Virus record (IMG/VR): IMGVR_UViG_3300031329_000010
Location: 1 to 45,018 of that record
Source: a virus
Strand: one strand, 5' to 3'
Length of the DNA: 45,018 nt
The notes under the pieces were generated by a model. That model saw only the letters and a program-made list of their open reading frames with translations. It searched no databases and had not been told where the DNA came from. Both the position numbers and the translations under genes were made by a program. Every line of letters begins with the position of its first letter. Position 1 is the stretch's first letter. Positions 34,159 through 40,633 of this stretch are shown piece after piece.

Positions 34159-35496
34159 CTAGAAAGTAGAAGTCTTAACAACGCCTACACTACCGCTACG
34201 AATAGGGTAGTTATACTCTGTATAGTACCTAATAGCATCAGACCAGTGTTCGACCCCCTCGGTCTTATTGATTTGTGCTGTATCTGGGTTATTCTCTAGC
34301 CAAGACGTGCGCTCCATAGAACGAACAGTGTTAAGCATACGAGGGTGAAAGTACATATTAACATCCCCGTTAGCGTTCTTAAGCTGAGCGTTAACTGCGT
34401 TAGTACTATCTATGATAGCTGGAGATGCCTCTCTAACCCTTACGGTTAGACCAGCCTTACGAAGAATACTGAAGTCGGTCTCCCCAGAGGCAGAGGTCTT
34501 ACGACTCTTACCTGTAGGGTCCGGGTAGACGATTACCTTATGCCCATTCTTTACGTATTTACTTACGAGGGACTTAGCGACCGAATCAGTATCAGGATGG
34601 CCACTAAGTTCGTGCAGCCAATGCGTCTGATTACCACGGCGAGCGCCGATAGCTGAAGCCATAATACCGATGTTGAAGTCCATTGCAACATGAACATCTT
34701 CTCCTTTCTGGATGTCAGGTAGAGCAGAGTCTACGTGATCATTACGATTAAACATATAGAACAGGTTGTTACCAGAGTCTTTAAATGATGCTTCATACTC
34801 TCTTGCAAACTTAAGAGGGTCTAGAGTCATCTTAGCTCGTTGAATCTCATCAGGATCTAGGTAGGGTGATTGTCTATAGTTAAAGTGGTAAGAACCCCAA
34901 GCGTTGTCATTCTCTTTCCTATTGAACATCTCATAGAAATAGTCATGACCCCTTGGTGTACTAATAACAATAGCACGACCGGGAAAAGGACTATTCCACT
35001 TCTTTTGCATCATAGGGGACCAACGAGTAGTAACACAAGGCTCGATTACCGACTCCCAGCTTTCCTTTAGGTTAGTACCTGCACCCTTCCAAGAACAGAC
35101 CTCATCAAGAATAACAAGGTATTGTCCTGTACCGCGCATACGCTCTGAAGCCTCGTAAGACCAGAGCTTAAGCATAACGTTGTTAGGGAGCCAAAACTGA
35201 CCAGCAGATCTACTATGTTTAACAGCAAAGTCCTCTAGACCGAGCTGCCAAGCAAGCAGCGGATAGTAAATATCCACCACCTGCTGATAGGTAGGGGCAA
35301 TAATAGCAACGTTCTTGTTAGGAACATCGGCTGGCATGTTAACTAGTTCTTGAACTGCCTGTAGCGCCGTAGTGCCAGCGAAATAAGACTTACCCCAACC
35401 TCGGGCAGCGCAAACCACACCATAACGGTATTTTCCATCAACCATAACATCTTTAAACACTCTACTTTGACCGGGGTGTAGTTTAATACTTGGCAT
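34159..35496 (-). CDS. terL: Terminase large subunit
   Basis: The 445-residue protein has the ATPase Walker A ARGWGKS (31-37), Walker B LVILDE (127-132), coupling motif STPRGHD (179-185) and nuclease acidic residues (AMDF, D273; YPDPTGKS, D326). It powers DNA packaging through the portal and cuts genome ends. It follows the putative small terminase and a group of small genes. Confidence 0.95.
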   Translation of the reverse strand: MPSIKLHPGQSRVFKDVMVDGKYRYGVVCAARGWGKSYFAGTTALQAVQELVNMPADVPNKNVAIIAPTYQQVVDIYYPLLAWQLGLEDFAVKHSRSAGQFWLPNNVMLKLWSYEASERMRGTGQYLVILDEVCSWKGAGTNLKESWESVIEPCVTTRWSPMMQKKWNSPFPGRAIVISTPRGHDYFYEMFNRKENDNAWGSYHFNYRQSPYLDPDEIQRAKMTLDPLKFAREYEASFKDSGNNLFYMFNRNDHVDSALPDIQKGEDVHVAMDFNIGIMASAIGARRGNQTHWLHELSGHPDTDSVAKSLVSKYVKNGHKVIVYPDPTGKSRKTSASGETDFSILRKAGLTVRVREASPAIIDSTNAVNAQLKNANGDVNMYFHPRMLNTVRSMERTSWLENNPDTAQINKTEGVEHWSDAIRYYTEYNYPIRSGSVGVVKTSTF

Positions 35497-35502
35497 GCTC
35501 TA

Positions 35503-35865
35503 TTATCCTACAACCGGTTCTGAAGACCAGTAGTCCCAAAGACTGTCTTGTCTATTGTCTGTCTCTACGAACTCGTTTTTGTGTACTCTTTGTTTCCCTA
35601 CTTTTTTAAACTCACTATACACTTTAGGTCTCCTATACTCGTATTCATGAACAGAGGTTTCAGAATCAGAAGTAGCCATAGCGCTGTAATGAGATAAGAG
35701 CTTATTATGATGGTTCTTTTCTACAGTAATAACAACAGGACTCTCTAATGCCTCTTTCCAAGGGAAGAACTCAAAGAACACAGACCCACCAATAGAGCCT
35801 GTTGGGTCCCTACGCATAATCAATTCGGCTATAAGATCGATGGTTTTCACACTTTTAAGCTCCAT
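35503..35865 (-). CDS. Hypothetical protein (120 aa)
   Basis: The start at 35865 has AAAGGG 6 nt upstream; the longer ATG at 35889 lacks one. The protein contains ATSDSETSVHEYEYRRPKVY, echoing the SDSE-type segment of the neighbouring small gene at 36075. It is acidic with no membrane segment. The family is unknown. Confidence 0.65.
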   Translation of the reverse strand: MELKSVKTIDLIAELIMRRDPTGSIGGSVFFEFFPWKEALESPVVITVEKNHHNKLLSHYSAMATSDSETSVHEYEYRRPKVYSEFKKVGKQRVHKNEFVETDNRQDSLWDYWSSEPVVG

Positions 35866-36085
35866 AATAGTCCCTTTCGTTGTTTTCATACACTACATCG
35901 TACTCAAGGTTTATTCCATACGCCCTAACTTCCCAACTACGACCATGTGCTTTTCTACTTTTACGGGTCATGGAAATAGCTTTTTTAGCTGCTGCTTGAC
36001 TCTCATAGATACCGAGTTGTTTAACTGTATTATAGTCATCAGCGGGTGATCGATAGAACACTCTGTATATAGTTTCAAAACTCAT
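35855..36085 (-). CDS. Hypothetical protein (76 aa)
   Basis: The 76-residue basic protein (SQAAAKKAISMTRKSRKAHG) has AAGGAAAG before its ATG and overlaps both neighbours. This compact alpha/beta pattern (Y..Y....AAAKKAI....W.VR) recalls small phage proteins predicted to bind nucleic acid. No firm family assignment. Confidence 0.65.
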   Translation of the reverse strand: MSFETIYRVFYRSPADDYNTVKQLGIYESQAAAKKAISMTRKSRKAHGRSWEVRAYGINLEYDVVYENNERDYYGA

Positions 36086-36284
36086 CTAATACTTTCCTTC
36101 CTGTATCTGTTAGAGAAGCAAAACCTACATGAAGGTGCCATCTAACTAGGTCTTCTCGCATAAGCTGACAGAACTCCCATGAACTATAGAACCTCTTATG
36201 GACCTTAGGTTCAGAATCAGAACTCGTAGCTAGCGTTAATAGTCGTTTCTTTCTTAGAGGTCTCATCCTCAGAGAATCTTCCAT
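36075..36284 (-). CDS. Small winged-helix-like protein, start uncertain
   Basis: The end of this frame, SSWEFCQLMREDLVRWHLHV followed by SLTDTGRKVLDEF, looks like a small winged-helix domain. It overlaps the 3' end of the small terminase gene in another frame and the start of the next gene. Possible ATGs are at 36284, 36266 or 36161, none with an ideal ribosome site. Confidence 0.45.
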   Translation of the reverse strand: MEDSLRMRPLRKKRLLTLATSSDSEPKVHKRFYSSWEFCQLMREDLVRWHLHVGFASLTDTGRKVLDEF

Positions 36285-36978
36285 CTGAATCTGAATCTGA
36301 ATCTGAATCCGAGTCATTGTTGTCTTTTTCACCGAGATCAAGTTTAATAATAGTTGGAGCCTTTTCATTGATGTCCAACTCTTGCTTATCAGGTACCATA
36401 CGATAACCATACCGCTGGAGATCCTTAATGATGGTCTGTTTGATCTGTAGCATACCGTTATACTGGTGTGATCCACGAGGAACTGTATACTCATACCTAT
36501 CAGGGTCATCTGTAGGAGCGTTACGAGCTTTATCAGTCTTCTTAACTCTCACAGCAGAAAGATCTCTGTTAATCTGCTTATAGAGTTTGATCATCTCAAC
36601 CATAGGATCGAAGTTAAGCTCTTCTAGCTTACCAGCAGCATTAGAGGGATCGATCTTCACATTCTTAGAGCCTTTAGGTCTACCGCCTTTATTGAATCTA
36701 CGATTGTTTTCAAAGTCCCAATCACCGTTATCTACGGCATTGATCTTATCTTCCATAGCTGCACGAGCAGCCTGCTCTGTATTCCATCTAGTTTCGTTTT
36801 CAGTACCTTCTTCCCCACTGAATAAAGGAGGATTCTCCCTCCCTTCACACCCTACGTGGTTCATCTTGTCTTTTTCTGAAACATGGTTCTTTTTTGGCTT
36901 AGGACTCCCCGGCGGAAGACCATCTTTGCGAGGTCGACCACGAGGACGCTTAGGTTTGTCATCTTTATTATCAGACAT
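36217..36978 (-). CDS. Putative terminase small subunit
   Basis: The 253-residue, highly charged protein lies three short ORFs upstream of TerL. It carries two AT-hook-like basic DNA-binding segments (RPRGRPRKDG, 11-20; GGRPKGSKN, 98-106), a central helical region, and an SD repeat (222-232). DNA binding plus position suggests the packaging-site recognition subunit. No HTH signature is certain, so this is moderate confidence. Confidence 0.55.
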   Translation of the reverse strand: MSDNKDDKPKRPRGRPRKDGLPPGSPKPKKNHVSEKDKMNHVGCEGRENPPLFSGEEGTENETRWNTEQAARAAMEDKINAVDNGDWDFENNRRFNKGGRPKGSKNVKIDPSNAAGKLEELNFDPMVEMIKLYKQINRDLSAVRVKKTDKARNAPTDDPDRYEYTVPRGSHQYNGMLQIKQTIIKDLQRYGYRMVPDKQELDINEKAPTIIKLDLGEKDNNDSDSDSDSDSDGRFSEDETSKKETTINASYEF

Positions 36979-36990
36979 GGTCTCTCCTTA

Positions 36991-37080
36991 TCATTTATCT
37001 GTATGTTTACTATAGGAAAATAGGGAATGAAGACAGGGTACTAAATAGCTATTAAGTTTATTAAACAATAAAAAACCCAT
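36991..37080 (-). CDS. Possible 29-aa hydrophobic peptide
   Basis: An ATG at 37080 with AAGGGA upstream opens MGFLLFNKLNSYLVPCLHSL and stops just before the small terminase ribosome site. A second tiny ORF (MKVLIILSGLYFNRIFKKD) lies further upstream. The remaining gap from 36979 to 37191 is AT-rich without other features. Coding status is uncertain. Confidence 0.3.
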   Translation of the reverse strand: MGFLLFNKLNSYLVPCLHSLFSYSKHTDK

Positions 37081-37191
37081 CTTAAGTTCCCTTAACTACA
37101 TGATTTCATTAGATCTTTTTTAAAGATTCTATTAAAATAAAGACCAGATAAAATTATCAATACCTTCATCGGGAGATTACTAAAAGACCCT

Positions 37192-37722
37192 TTATTCAGG
37201 TAAATAAAAAGGACCGACCTCTTTAGAGTAATCATCGAGAGATATGCTAAAGAAGGTTGTAGACTTCACAACAAAGTTTCTAATGCGTTCATCATAGCAA
37301 AGATGGTCTGTTACAGCAGTTAGAGTGCCTTTCTTTAATGAAAAGGTATCCTCTCCACCACTGATGACATATAGCCTAAACTCCTGTGGTCCGGGTGGTC
37401 TATTACCCTCGTTTTCATTGGCTTGCCAATCTAACTCACTAGTCTCTCCTCTAACCGAGTGATAGATCTCTAGAGAAAGAAAAGAACAAGCCCTCTTGAT
37501 AAAAGACACATCAACAATGAAACTCTTTTCTTTTACCCCGAAATGAGGGTTATCTAGCCTTACCTTCGAATAAGGCTCACTTATCCTGTAGGGAAGGTTG
37601 TAGTAGTTATAAGAGCTGTAGAGAGCACTAGTTACAGCAATACTAAAAATCAAAAATACCAGTCTTATAAACCAAGTTTTCAATGTAGTATTATATTTAT
37701 ATTTATATTCATATTTGGTCAT
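37192..37722 (-). CDS. Membrane-anchored protein with KY-repeat N-terminus
   Basis: From the ATG at 37722 (ATGA overlap with the previous gene) the 176-residue protein starts TKYEYKYKYN, has one transmembrane helix (FIRLVFLIFSIAVTSALY), and continues with an extracytoplasmic beta-rich domain. No family is recognised. It is coupled to the preceding coiled-coil membrane protein, so they may act together at the envelope. Confidence 0.65.
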   Translation of the reverse strand: MTKYEYKYKYNTTLKTWFIRLVFLIFSIAVTSALYSSYNYYNLPYRISEPYSKVRLDNPHFGVKEKSFIVDVSFIKRACSFLSLEIYHSVRGETSELDWQANENEGNRPPGPQEFRLYVISGGEDTFSLKKGTLTAVTDHLCYDERIRNFVVKSTTFFSISLDDYSKEVGPFYLPE

Positions 37723-38012
37723 TGTCCTATAAGTCCTCCTCTGGAGACCCAAGTCCAGACAGAAGCTATAAATGCCCCGCCAAGGATCCAGAAAAATCTG
37801 TTCCAACCTGTTCTCATCCTATCATCATTCTCTTTAATAGCATAATTAGTCTGTGCTAAGAGTTCTGTAAGAGTTTTGATCTGGGACTTCATAGTTGTTT
37901 CAGTTATTTCCATTTCTCTAACTTTTAGTTCAGTTAGTTCTATTTTTCTTTTTTGTTCCTCTACTGCTCTACATAAAGCTCTTATTTCATAGCTTTGCTT
38001 TTCTTCATTCAT
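37719..38012 (-). CDS. Coiled-coil membrane protein (97 aa)
   Basis: The protein has a long coiled coil (RKIELTELKVREMEITETT...), and a C-terminal membrane helix (FWILGGAFIASVWTWVS). The layout resembles XhlA-type or phage antiholin-like proteins. It is the first gene after the promoter array at 38.2-38.6 kb. Its role is unproven. Confidence 0.65.
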   Translation of the reverse strand: MNEEKQSYEIRALCRAVEEQKRKIELTELKVREMEITETTMKSQIKTLTELLAQTNYAIKENDDRMRTGWNRFFWILGGAFIASVWTWVSRGGLIGQ

Positions 38013-38110
38013 CCTAGGATCCTCTCTTTAGATTTGAGGTCTAAGGCTCTGTTAAATTATTTATTAACAAATAATCAACAAACAACAGTCCTTTCGATTC
38101 AAGGGAAGAC

Positions 38111-38124
38111 CCTTTAGGGTCTCT
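38111..38124 (-). terminator. GACCCT/AGGGTC hairpin of the repeat module
   Basis: A 6-bp stem with an AA/TT loop, followed on the minus strand by TTCCCTTGAATC. It recurs at 38380-38395 and in weaker form at 19735-19750. Without a U-run, termination by host polymerase is doubtful; a phage-polymerase terminator or processing site is possible. Confidence 0.35.
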
Positions 38125-38134
38125 TCTTAGCATC

Positions 38135-38157
38135 TACTGACTCCGATCTCGTCAGTA
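38135..38157 (-). repeat. Conserved hairpin, copy 3
   Basis: The TACTGAC/GTCAGTA stem and GAGATCGGA loop are identical to the copies in the 19.6-20.0 kb array. Confidence 0.75.
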
Positions 38158-38199
38158 AGGTTCCTAGTTAGAATCCTTTAGGGTTTCTTTTTACCCTCT

Positions 38200-38215
38200 T
38201 CTTTAACGTCACCTA
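38200..38215 (-). promoter_or_regulatory. Phage-type (SP6-like) promoter P38201
   Basis: An exact copy of TAGGTGACGTTAAAGA followed by AGAGGG. Upstream at 38240-38270 lie TTAACA and TAGATAA separated by 18 nt. Confidence 0.85.
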
Positions 38216-38407
38216 TTTTATTTCTTTACTTTCAATTGTTTATCTACTATAAAACTGTAAGTTTTGTTAAAAAAGGTAAGATCCTCTTAGGATCCCTAGT
38301 TAGGATCCTACCTTAAGTCTCTGTTAAAGTATTTATTAACAAATAATCAACAAACAACAATGCTTTCGATTCAAGGGAAGACCCTTTAGGGTCTCTTCTT
38401 AGCCTCC

Positions 38408-38428
38408 ACTGACTCCGATCTCGTCAGT
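38408..38428 (-). repeat. Conserved hairpin, copy 4
   Basis: The stem is one base pair shorter (ACTGAC/GTCAGT) with the same GAGATCGGA loop, in the second tandem module. Confidence 0.75.
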
Positions 38429-38469
38429 AAGGCCCCTAGTTAGGACCCCTATTTAGGGGTTTTCCCCCT

Positions 38470-38485
38470 TCTTTAACGTCACCTA
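38470..38485 (-). promoter_or_regulatory. Phage-type (SP6-like) promoter P38471
   Basis: An exact copy of TAGGTGACGTTAAAGA followed by AGGGGG. Confidence 0.85.
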
Positions 38486-38509
38486 TTTTTTCTCTTTACT
38501 TTCAATTGT

Positions 38510-38539
38510 TTATCTACCTTAAACTATGACTTTTGTCAA
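38510..38539 (-). promoter_or_regulatory. Sigma70-like promoter, copy 1
   Basis: On the minus strand TTGACA, 17 nt, then TAGATA. The -35 is perfect; the -10 is imperfect. It lies about 25 nt upstream of P38471, giving tandem host-type and phage-type promoters. Confidence 0.45.
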
Positions 38540-38576
38540 AAAAGATAAGATCCTTTAGGGTTTCTTTTTACCCTCT

Positions 38577-38592
38577 TCTTTAACGTCACCTA
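38577..38592 (-). promoter_or_regulatory. Phage-type (SP6-like) promoter P38578
   Basis: An exact copy of TAGGTGACGTTAAAGA followed by AGAGGG. It is the first of three tandem phage-type promoters after the 38.66-kb terminator. Confidence 0.85.
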
Positions 38593-38616
38593 TTTTTTCT
38601 CTTTACTTTCAATTGT

Positions 38617-38646
38617 TTATCTACCTTAAACTATGACTTTTGTCAA
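38617..38646 (-). promoter_or_regulatory. Sigma70-like promoter, copy 2
   Basis: TTGACA, 17 nt, TAGATA, identical to the element at 38510-38539 and again just upstream of a phage-type promoter. Confidence 0.45.
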
Positions 38647-38656
38647 AAAAGATAAG

Positions 38657-38716
38657 AAAAAAAAAAAAAAGGGGGTATGACCCCCACCCCATCCCAATTA
38701 AGGGACAGGATGGGGG
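38657..38716 (-). terminator. Strong intrinsic terminator
   Basis: On the minus strand a CCCCATCC/GGATGGGG hairpin is followed by a second hairpin, GGGGG-TCATA-CCCCC, and then 14 T residues. This is a textbook terminator between the accessory genes and the promoter array for late genes. Confidence 0.9.
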
Positions 38717-38717
38717 T

Positions 38718-38909
38718 TCATGAGTAAGGTCTCTTCATACCAGAGAGCTCCAGAGTGTACCCCTCTGGTGACTCCTCTAAGCTCTGGATACCCACCCTAC
38801 TAGAAGAGTGAACCCATGTCTCTACGGTCTCCTTTGAGGCACTTTACCATAGTTGATCGGTAACTTCAGTAAGAGGGCCACATACTAATGCTAGCCTCTT
38901 GTTCCTCAT
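38718..38909 (-). pseudogene. Small gene with an in-frame TAA
   Basis: An ATG at 38909 with AAGG upstream opens MRNKRLALVCGPLTEVTDQL, reaches TAA at 38844-38846, then stays open in the same frame (ETVETWVHSSSRVGIQSLEE...) to a TGA at 38718. The full length would be 62 residues plus the interrupted codon. A nonsense mutation is the simple reading; readthrough is possible. Confidence 0.45.
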
Positions 38910-38918
38910 TGAAGAGCC

Positions 38919-39131
38919 TTATCTGCTCCTCAAAAAAATGCTCGTAGGATCGTACAAGGATCTGACGGTATCTAAGACAATAGAGACAGATAGAACGATA
39001 AACACAACAGTTAGGACAAAATAGATGACTCTTTTACTATCCTTCTCGTATCCTTCGAAGAGCTTGTTCCCCGTTAAAACCAAATAGGTACCTGCTAAGA
39101 CAATTGCCAGATAGAAGATAGCAGTAAGCAT
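38919..39131 (-). CDS. Two-helix membrane protein (70 aa)
   Basis: The 70-residue protein has two transmembrane helices (AIFYLAIVLAGTYLVLT and VIYFVLTVVFIVLSVSIVL) separated by a charged loop (FEGYEKDSKR). The topology would suit a holin or superinfection-related membrane protein but the main lysis cassette lies at 20-21 kb. No family is recognised. Confidence 0.65.
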   Translation of the reverse strand: MLTAIFYLAIVLAGTYLVLTGNKLFEGYEKDSKRVIYFVLTVVFIVLSVSIVLDTVRSLYDPTSIFLRSR

Positions 39132-39148
39132 AGCTTATTTTCCTTTTC

Positions 39149-39709
39149 TTAGTAGGAGAGACCGGTTTTCATGTTGCGGATGACTTCTGCCTCCCTCGCC
39201 ATATAAGTCATAATGACAGACCATTGTATCCGAATTTCTGTAGTAGGGGCATTCAGAATGTTATGGAAAGCGAACTCAACATGACGATCTACAGACAGAG
39301 CAGCTTCTTCAAGTGCAGCATTACGCTCCCTGTCAAGGATAGTCCTAAGTTTTTTCTCCTCTTCAAGTTCAGCTTCTTCTGCCCCATATTCGTCTGCTTC
39401 AAGTTCAGCTTCTTCAGGGTTCATGCTCATGAAGATTGGGCTGTTGCCATCAATGACGAAAAAGTCTTGATATTCCTCCTCAGGTACATCAACAATCATA
39501 TCTTCACCGAGAACAATACTATCAGGCTTACAAGTGCATTTGTATTGGTATCGGTATTGGTAGGGGGTGGCATTTTGCGGTTTGTTCATTTTAGAATTCT
39601 TCTTATCCTTAGTTTCAGCTTCAAGTTCGTCTTCTTCATCCCAGTAGATCTTTTCCGCAAAGTAGAGATCATCATCTGGATTGGTATGAGTGCGCTGGTT
39701 ATTTTCCAT
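39149..39709 (-). CDS. Acidic protein with YQ/YR repeat (186 aa)
   Basis: From the ATG at 39709 (AAGGAC upstream) the protein is highly acidic, contains YQYRYQYKCTC encoded by a hexanucleotide-type repeat, and a duplicated EAELEADEYGAEEAELEEE region. The C-terminal part is helical (AALEEAALSVDRHVEFAFHN). No known function. Confidence 0.65.
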   Translation of the reverse strand: MENNQRTHTNPDDDLYFAEKIYWDEEDELEAETKDKKNSKMNKPQNATPYQYRYQYKCTCKPDSIVLGEDMIVDVPEEEYQDFFVIDGNSPIFMSMNPEEAELEADEYGAEEAELEEEKKLRTILDRERNAALEEAALSVDRHVEFAFHNILNAPTTEIRIQWSVIMTYMAREAEVIRNMKTGLSY

Positions 39710-39926
39710 TTTTAGCGTCCTTACTGGTTTGGTGTTGAGCTTTTTCATAGCCTGCAAAGAAGGCTCTTCTTATGATACTATAGGTCGGTGAGGACTCTAT
39801 AGTCTCTCTTACTGAGTCATCTGGCCTGAAATGAGATCCGTGGAACTCATCCCAGTACCATTCTTCAAAGAGCTGGTTTATTTGGGGTAACACGACTAGC
39901 ACCTCCTCCGGGTCCAGAGGGTCCAC
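39699..39926 (-). CDS. Hypothetical protein (up to 75 aa)
   Basis: The frame opens at a GTG at 39926 and has a better-spaced GTG near 39893 after GGAGGA. The protein is acidic with a WYWDEFHGSHFRPDD segment. The upstream 41-residue membrane gene overlaps it in another frame. Start is uncertain; function is unknown. Confidence 0.55.
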   Translation of the reverse strand: MDPLDPEEVLVVLPQINQLFEEWYWDEFHGSHFRPDDSVRETIESSPTYSIIRRAFFAGYEKAQHQTSKDAKNGK

Positions 39927-39990
39927 CGCCGCCCCCTTTAAAAAAAGCGATGATGACGATAATAGCTATTATCGTGACAAAAAAGTCCAT
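39865..39990 (-). CDS. Membrane peptide with Gly/Pro-rich tail (41 aa)
   Basis: An ATG at 39990 with AAGGAG upstream, overlapping the preceding stop (TAATG), opens MDFFVTIIAIIVIIAFF, one membrane helix, followed by a Gly/Pro-rich tail (KGGGGGPSGPGGGAS). Small membrane peptides of this type are frequent in accessory phage regions. Function is unknown. Confidence 0.65.
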   Translation of the reverse strand: MDFFVTIIAIIVIIAFFKGGGGGPSGPGGGASRVTPNKPAL

Positions 39991-40166
39991 TATTTGTCTC
40001 CTTTAAGTTCTTTCGTTACGCTATCAGAGCAAGAATCTTTGAGAGCATCAGCCTTTTCTGTTGTTTCTTCCTGTCTCTCCTTTATTCTTTGAGATTCTCG
40101 AACAAATCTTACTGCTACGTTGAACAGAAAGATCCCCCCAAAGAGGAATAGCGCGGTCTCTAACAT
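39990..40166 (-). CDS. Single-pass membrane protein (58 aa)
   Basis: From the ATG at 40166 the protein has one N-terminal membrane helix (LETALFLFGGIFLFNVAV), followed by a charged helix (RESQRIKERQEETTEKADAL). An A-run and AGGGG precede the start. Its stop overlaps the next start codon. Confidence 0.6.
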   Translation of the reverse strand: MLETALFLFGGIFLFNVAVRFVRESQRIKERQEETTEKADALKDSCSDSVTKELKGDK

Positions 40167-40194
40167 CCCCTTTTTTTTTTTTTCCTTTCGATTG

Positions 40195-40383
40195 TTAGGT
40201 GAACCTTTTTCCGAGTTTTCGTTTGGTTGCTTTAGAGCCGTCTGCTGTAGTGCATCGACCCCAAGATTTTCCTTTAGACACCGGCCCTTTAAGCTTCTGA
40301 TAGGGAAGGGTGTTATTGCCGCCTGAAGCCGCTGTCTTGAGCGTACGTACACCGGTTTTGTTCATAACTGGTACTGTTTCCAT
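40195..40383 (-). CDS. Basic hypothetical protein (62 aa)
   Basis: The 62-residue, Lys/Gly-rich protein (LKGPVSKGKSWGRCTTADGS) has AAGGAC upstream. It could bind nucleic acid, but no motif is recognised. It is overlapped by the 40313 gene in another frame. Confidence 0.55.
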   Translation of the reverse strand: METVPVMNKTGVRTLKTAASGGNNTLPYQKLKGPVSKGKSWGRCTTADGSKATKRKLGKRFT

Positions 40384-40588
40384 TGTGTAGTCCTTCTTCT
40401 AGTTTGTCTATAAGTCTGATCTCAGACGCTTTCATGTTGTATAGGATTTTCCTTTTATCAAAAGCGCGCCTAGCCCCACCAGCATCAGCCAACCCGCTGC
40501 GGGAAGAGGAACAGGCGCGGGCAGCATGCGCGTCAATCTCAGGGCTTATTTGGGCGGCGTACAGCTTGGCCGTCTCGGTGATGTTCAT
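40313..40588 (-). CDS. Hypothetical helical protein (91 aa)
   Basis: The ATG at 40588 has AGGAAGAAAGAG upstream. The protein is helical (MNITETAKLYAAQISPEIDA) with a GC-rich Ala/Arg segment, then ASEIRLIDKLEEGL. The GC-rich middle suggests it is a chimera between backbone and the imported block. Family unknown. Confidence 0.5.
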   Translation of the reverse strand: MNITETAKLYAAQISPEIDAHAARACSSSRSGLADAGGARRAFDKRKILYNMKASEIRLIDKLEEGLHNGNSTSYEQNRCTYAQDSGFRRQ

Positions 40589-40633
40589 TTCTCTTTCTTC
40601 CTGTGGTAATGGGGGCGCTTGGCCCCGTTGAGT

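Larger units (their letters stand above)
38013..38660. repeat. Tandem regulatory repeat array
   Basis: This gene-free stretch holds two near-complete and one partial copy of a module of about 270 bp: TTGACA-type/TAGATAA pair, promoter TAGGTGACGTTAAAGA, a CCTAACTAGG palindrome, the TACTGAC hairpin, a GACCCTAAAGGGTC hairpin and TTGAATCGAAAG with an AT-rich tail. Similar blocks lie at 19561-20020. Confidence 0.8.

Noticed and set aside
19763-38430. Hammerhead ribozyme in the repeat module (CTGACGAG and CGAAA segments)
   Set aside because: The CTGACGA and CGAAA strings are about 60 nt apart, do not allow a proper stem II or III, and the TACTGAC segment is better explained as a simple hairpin.
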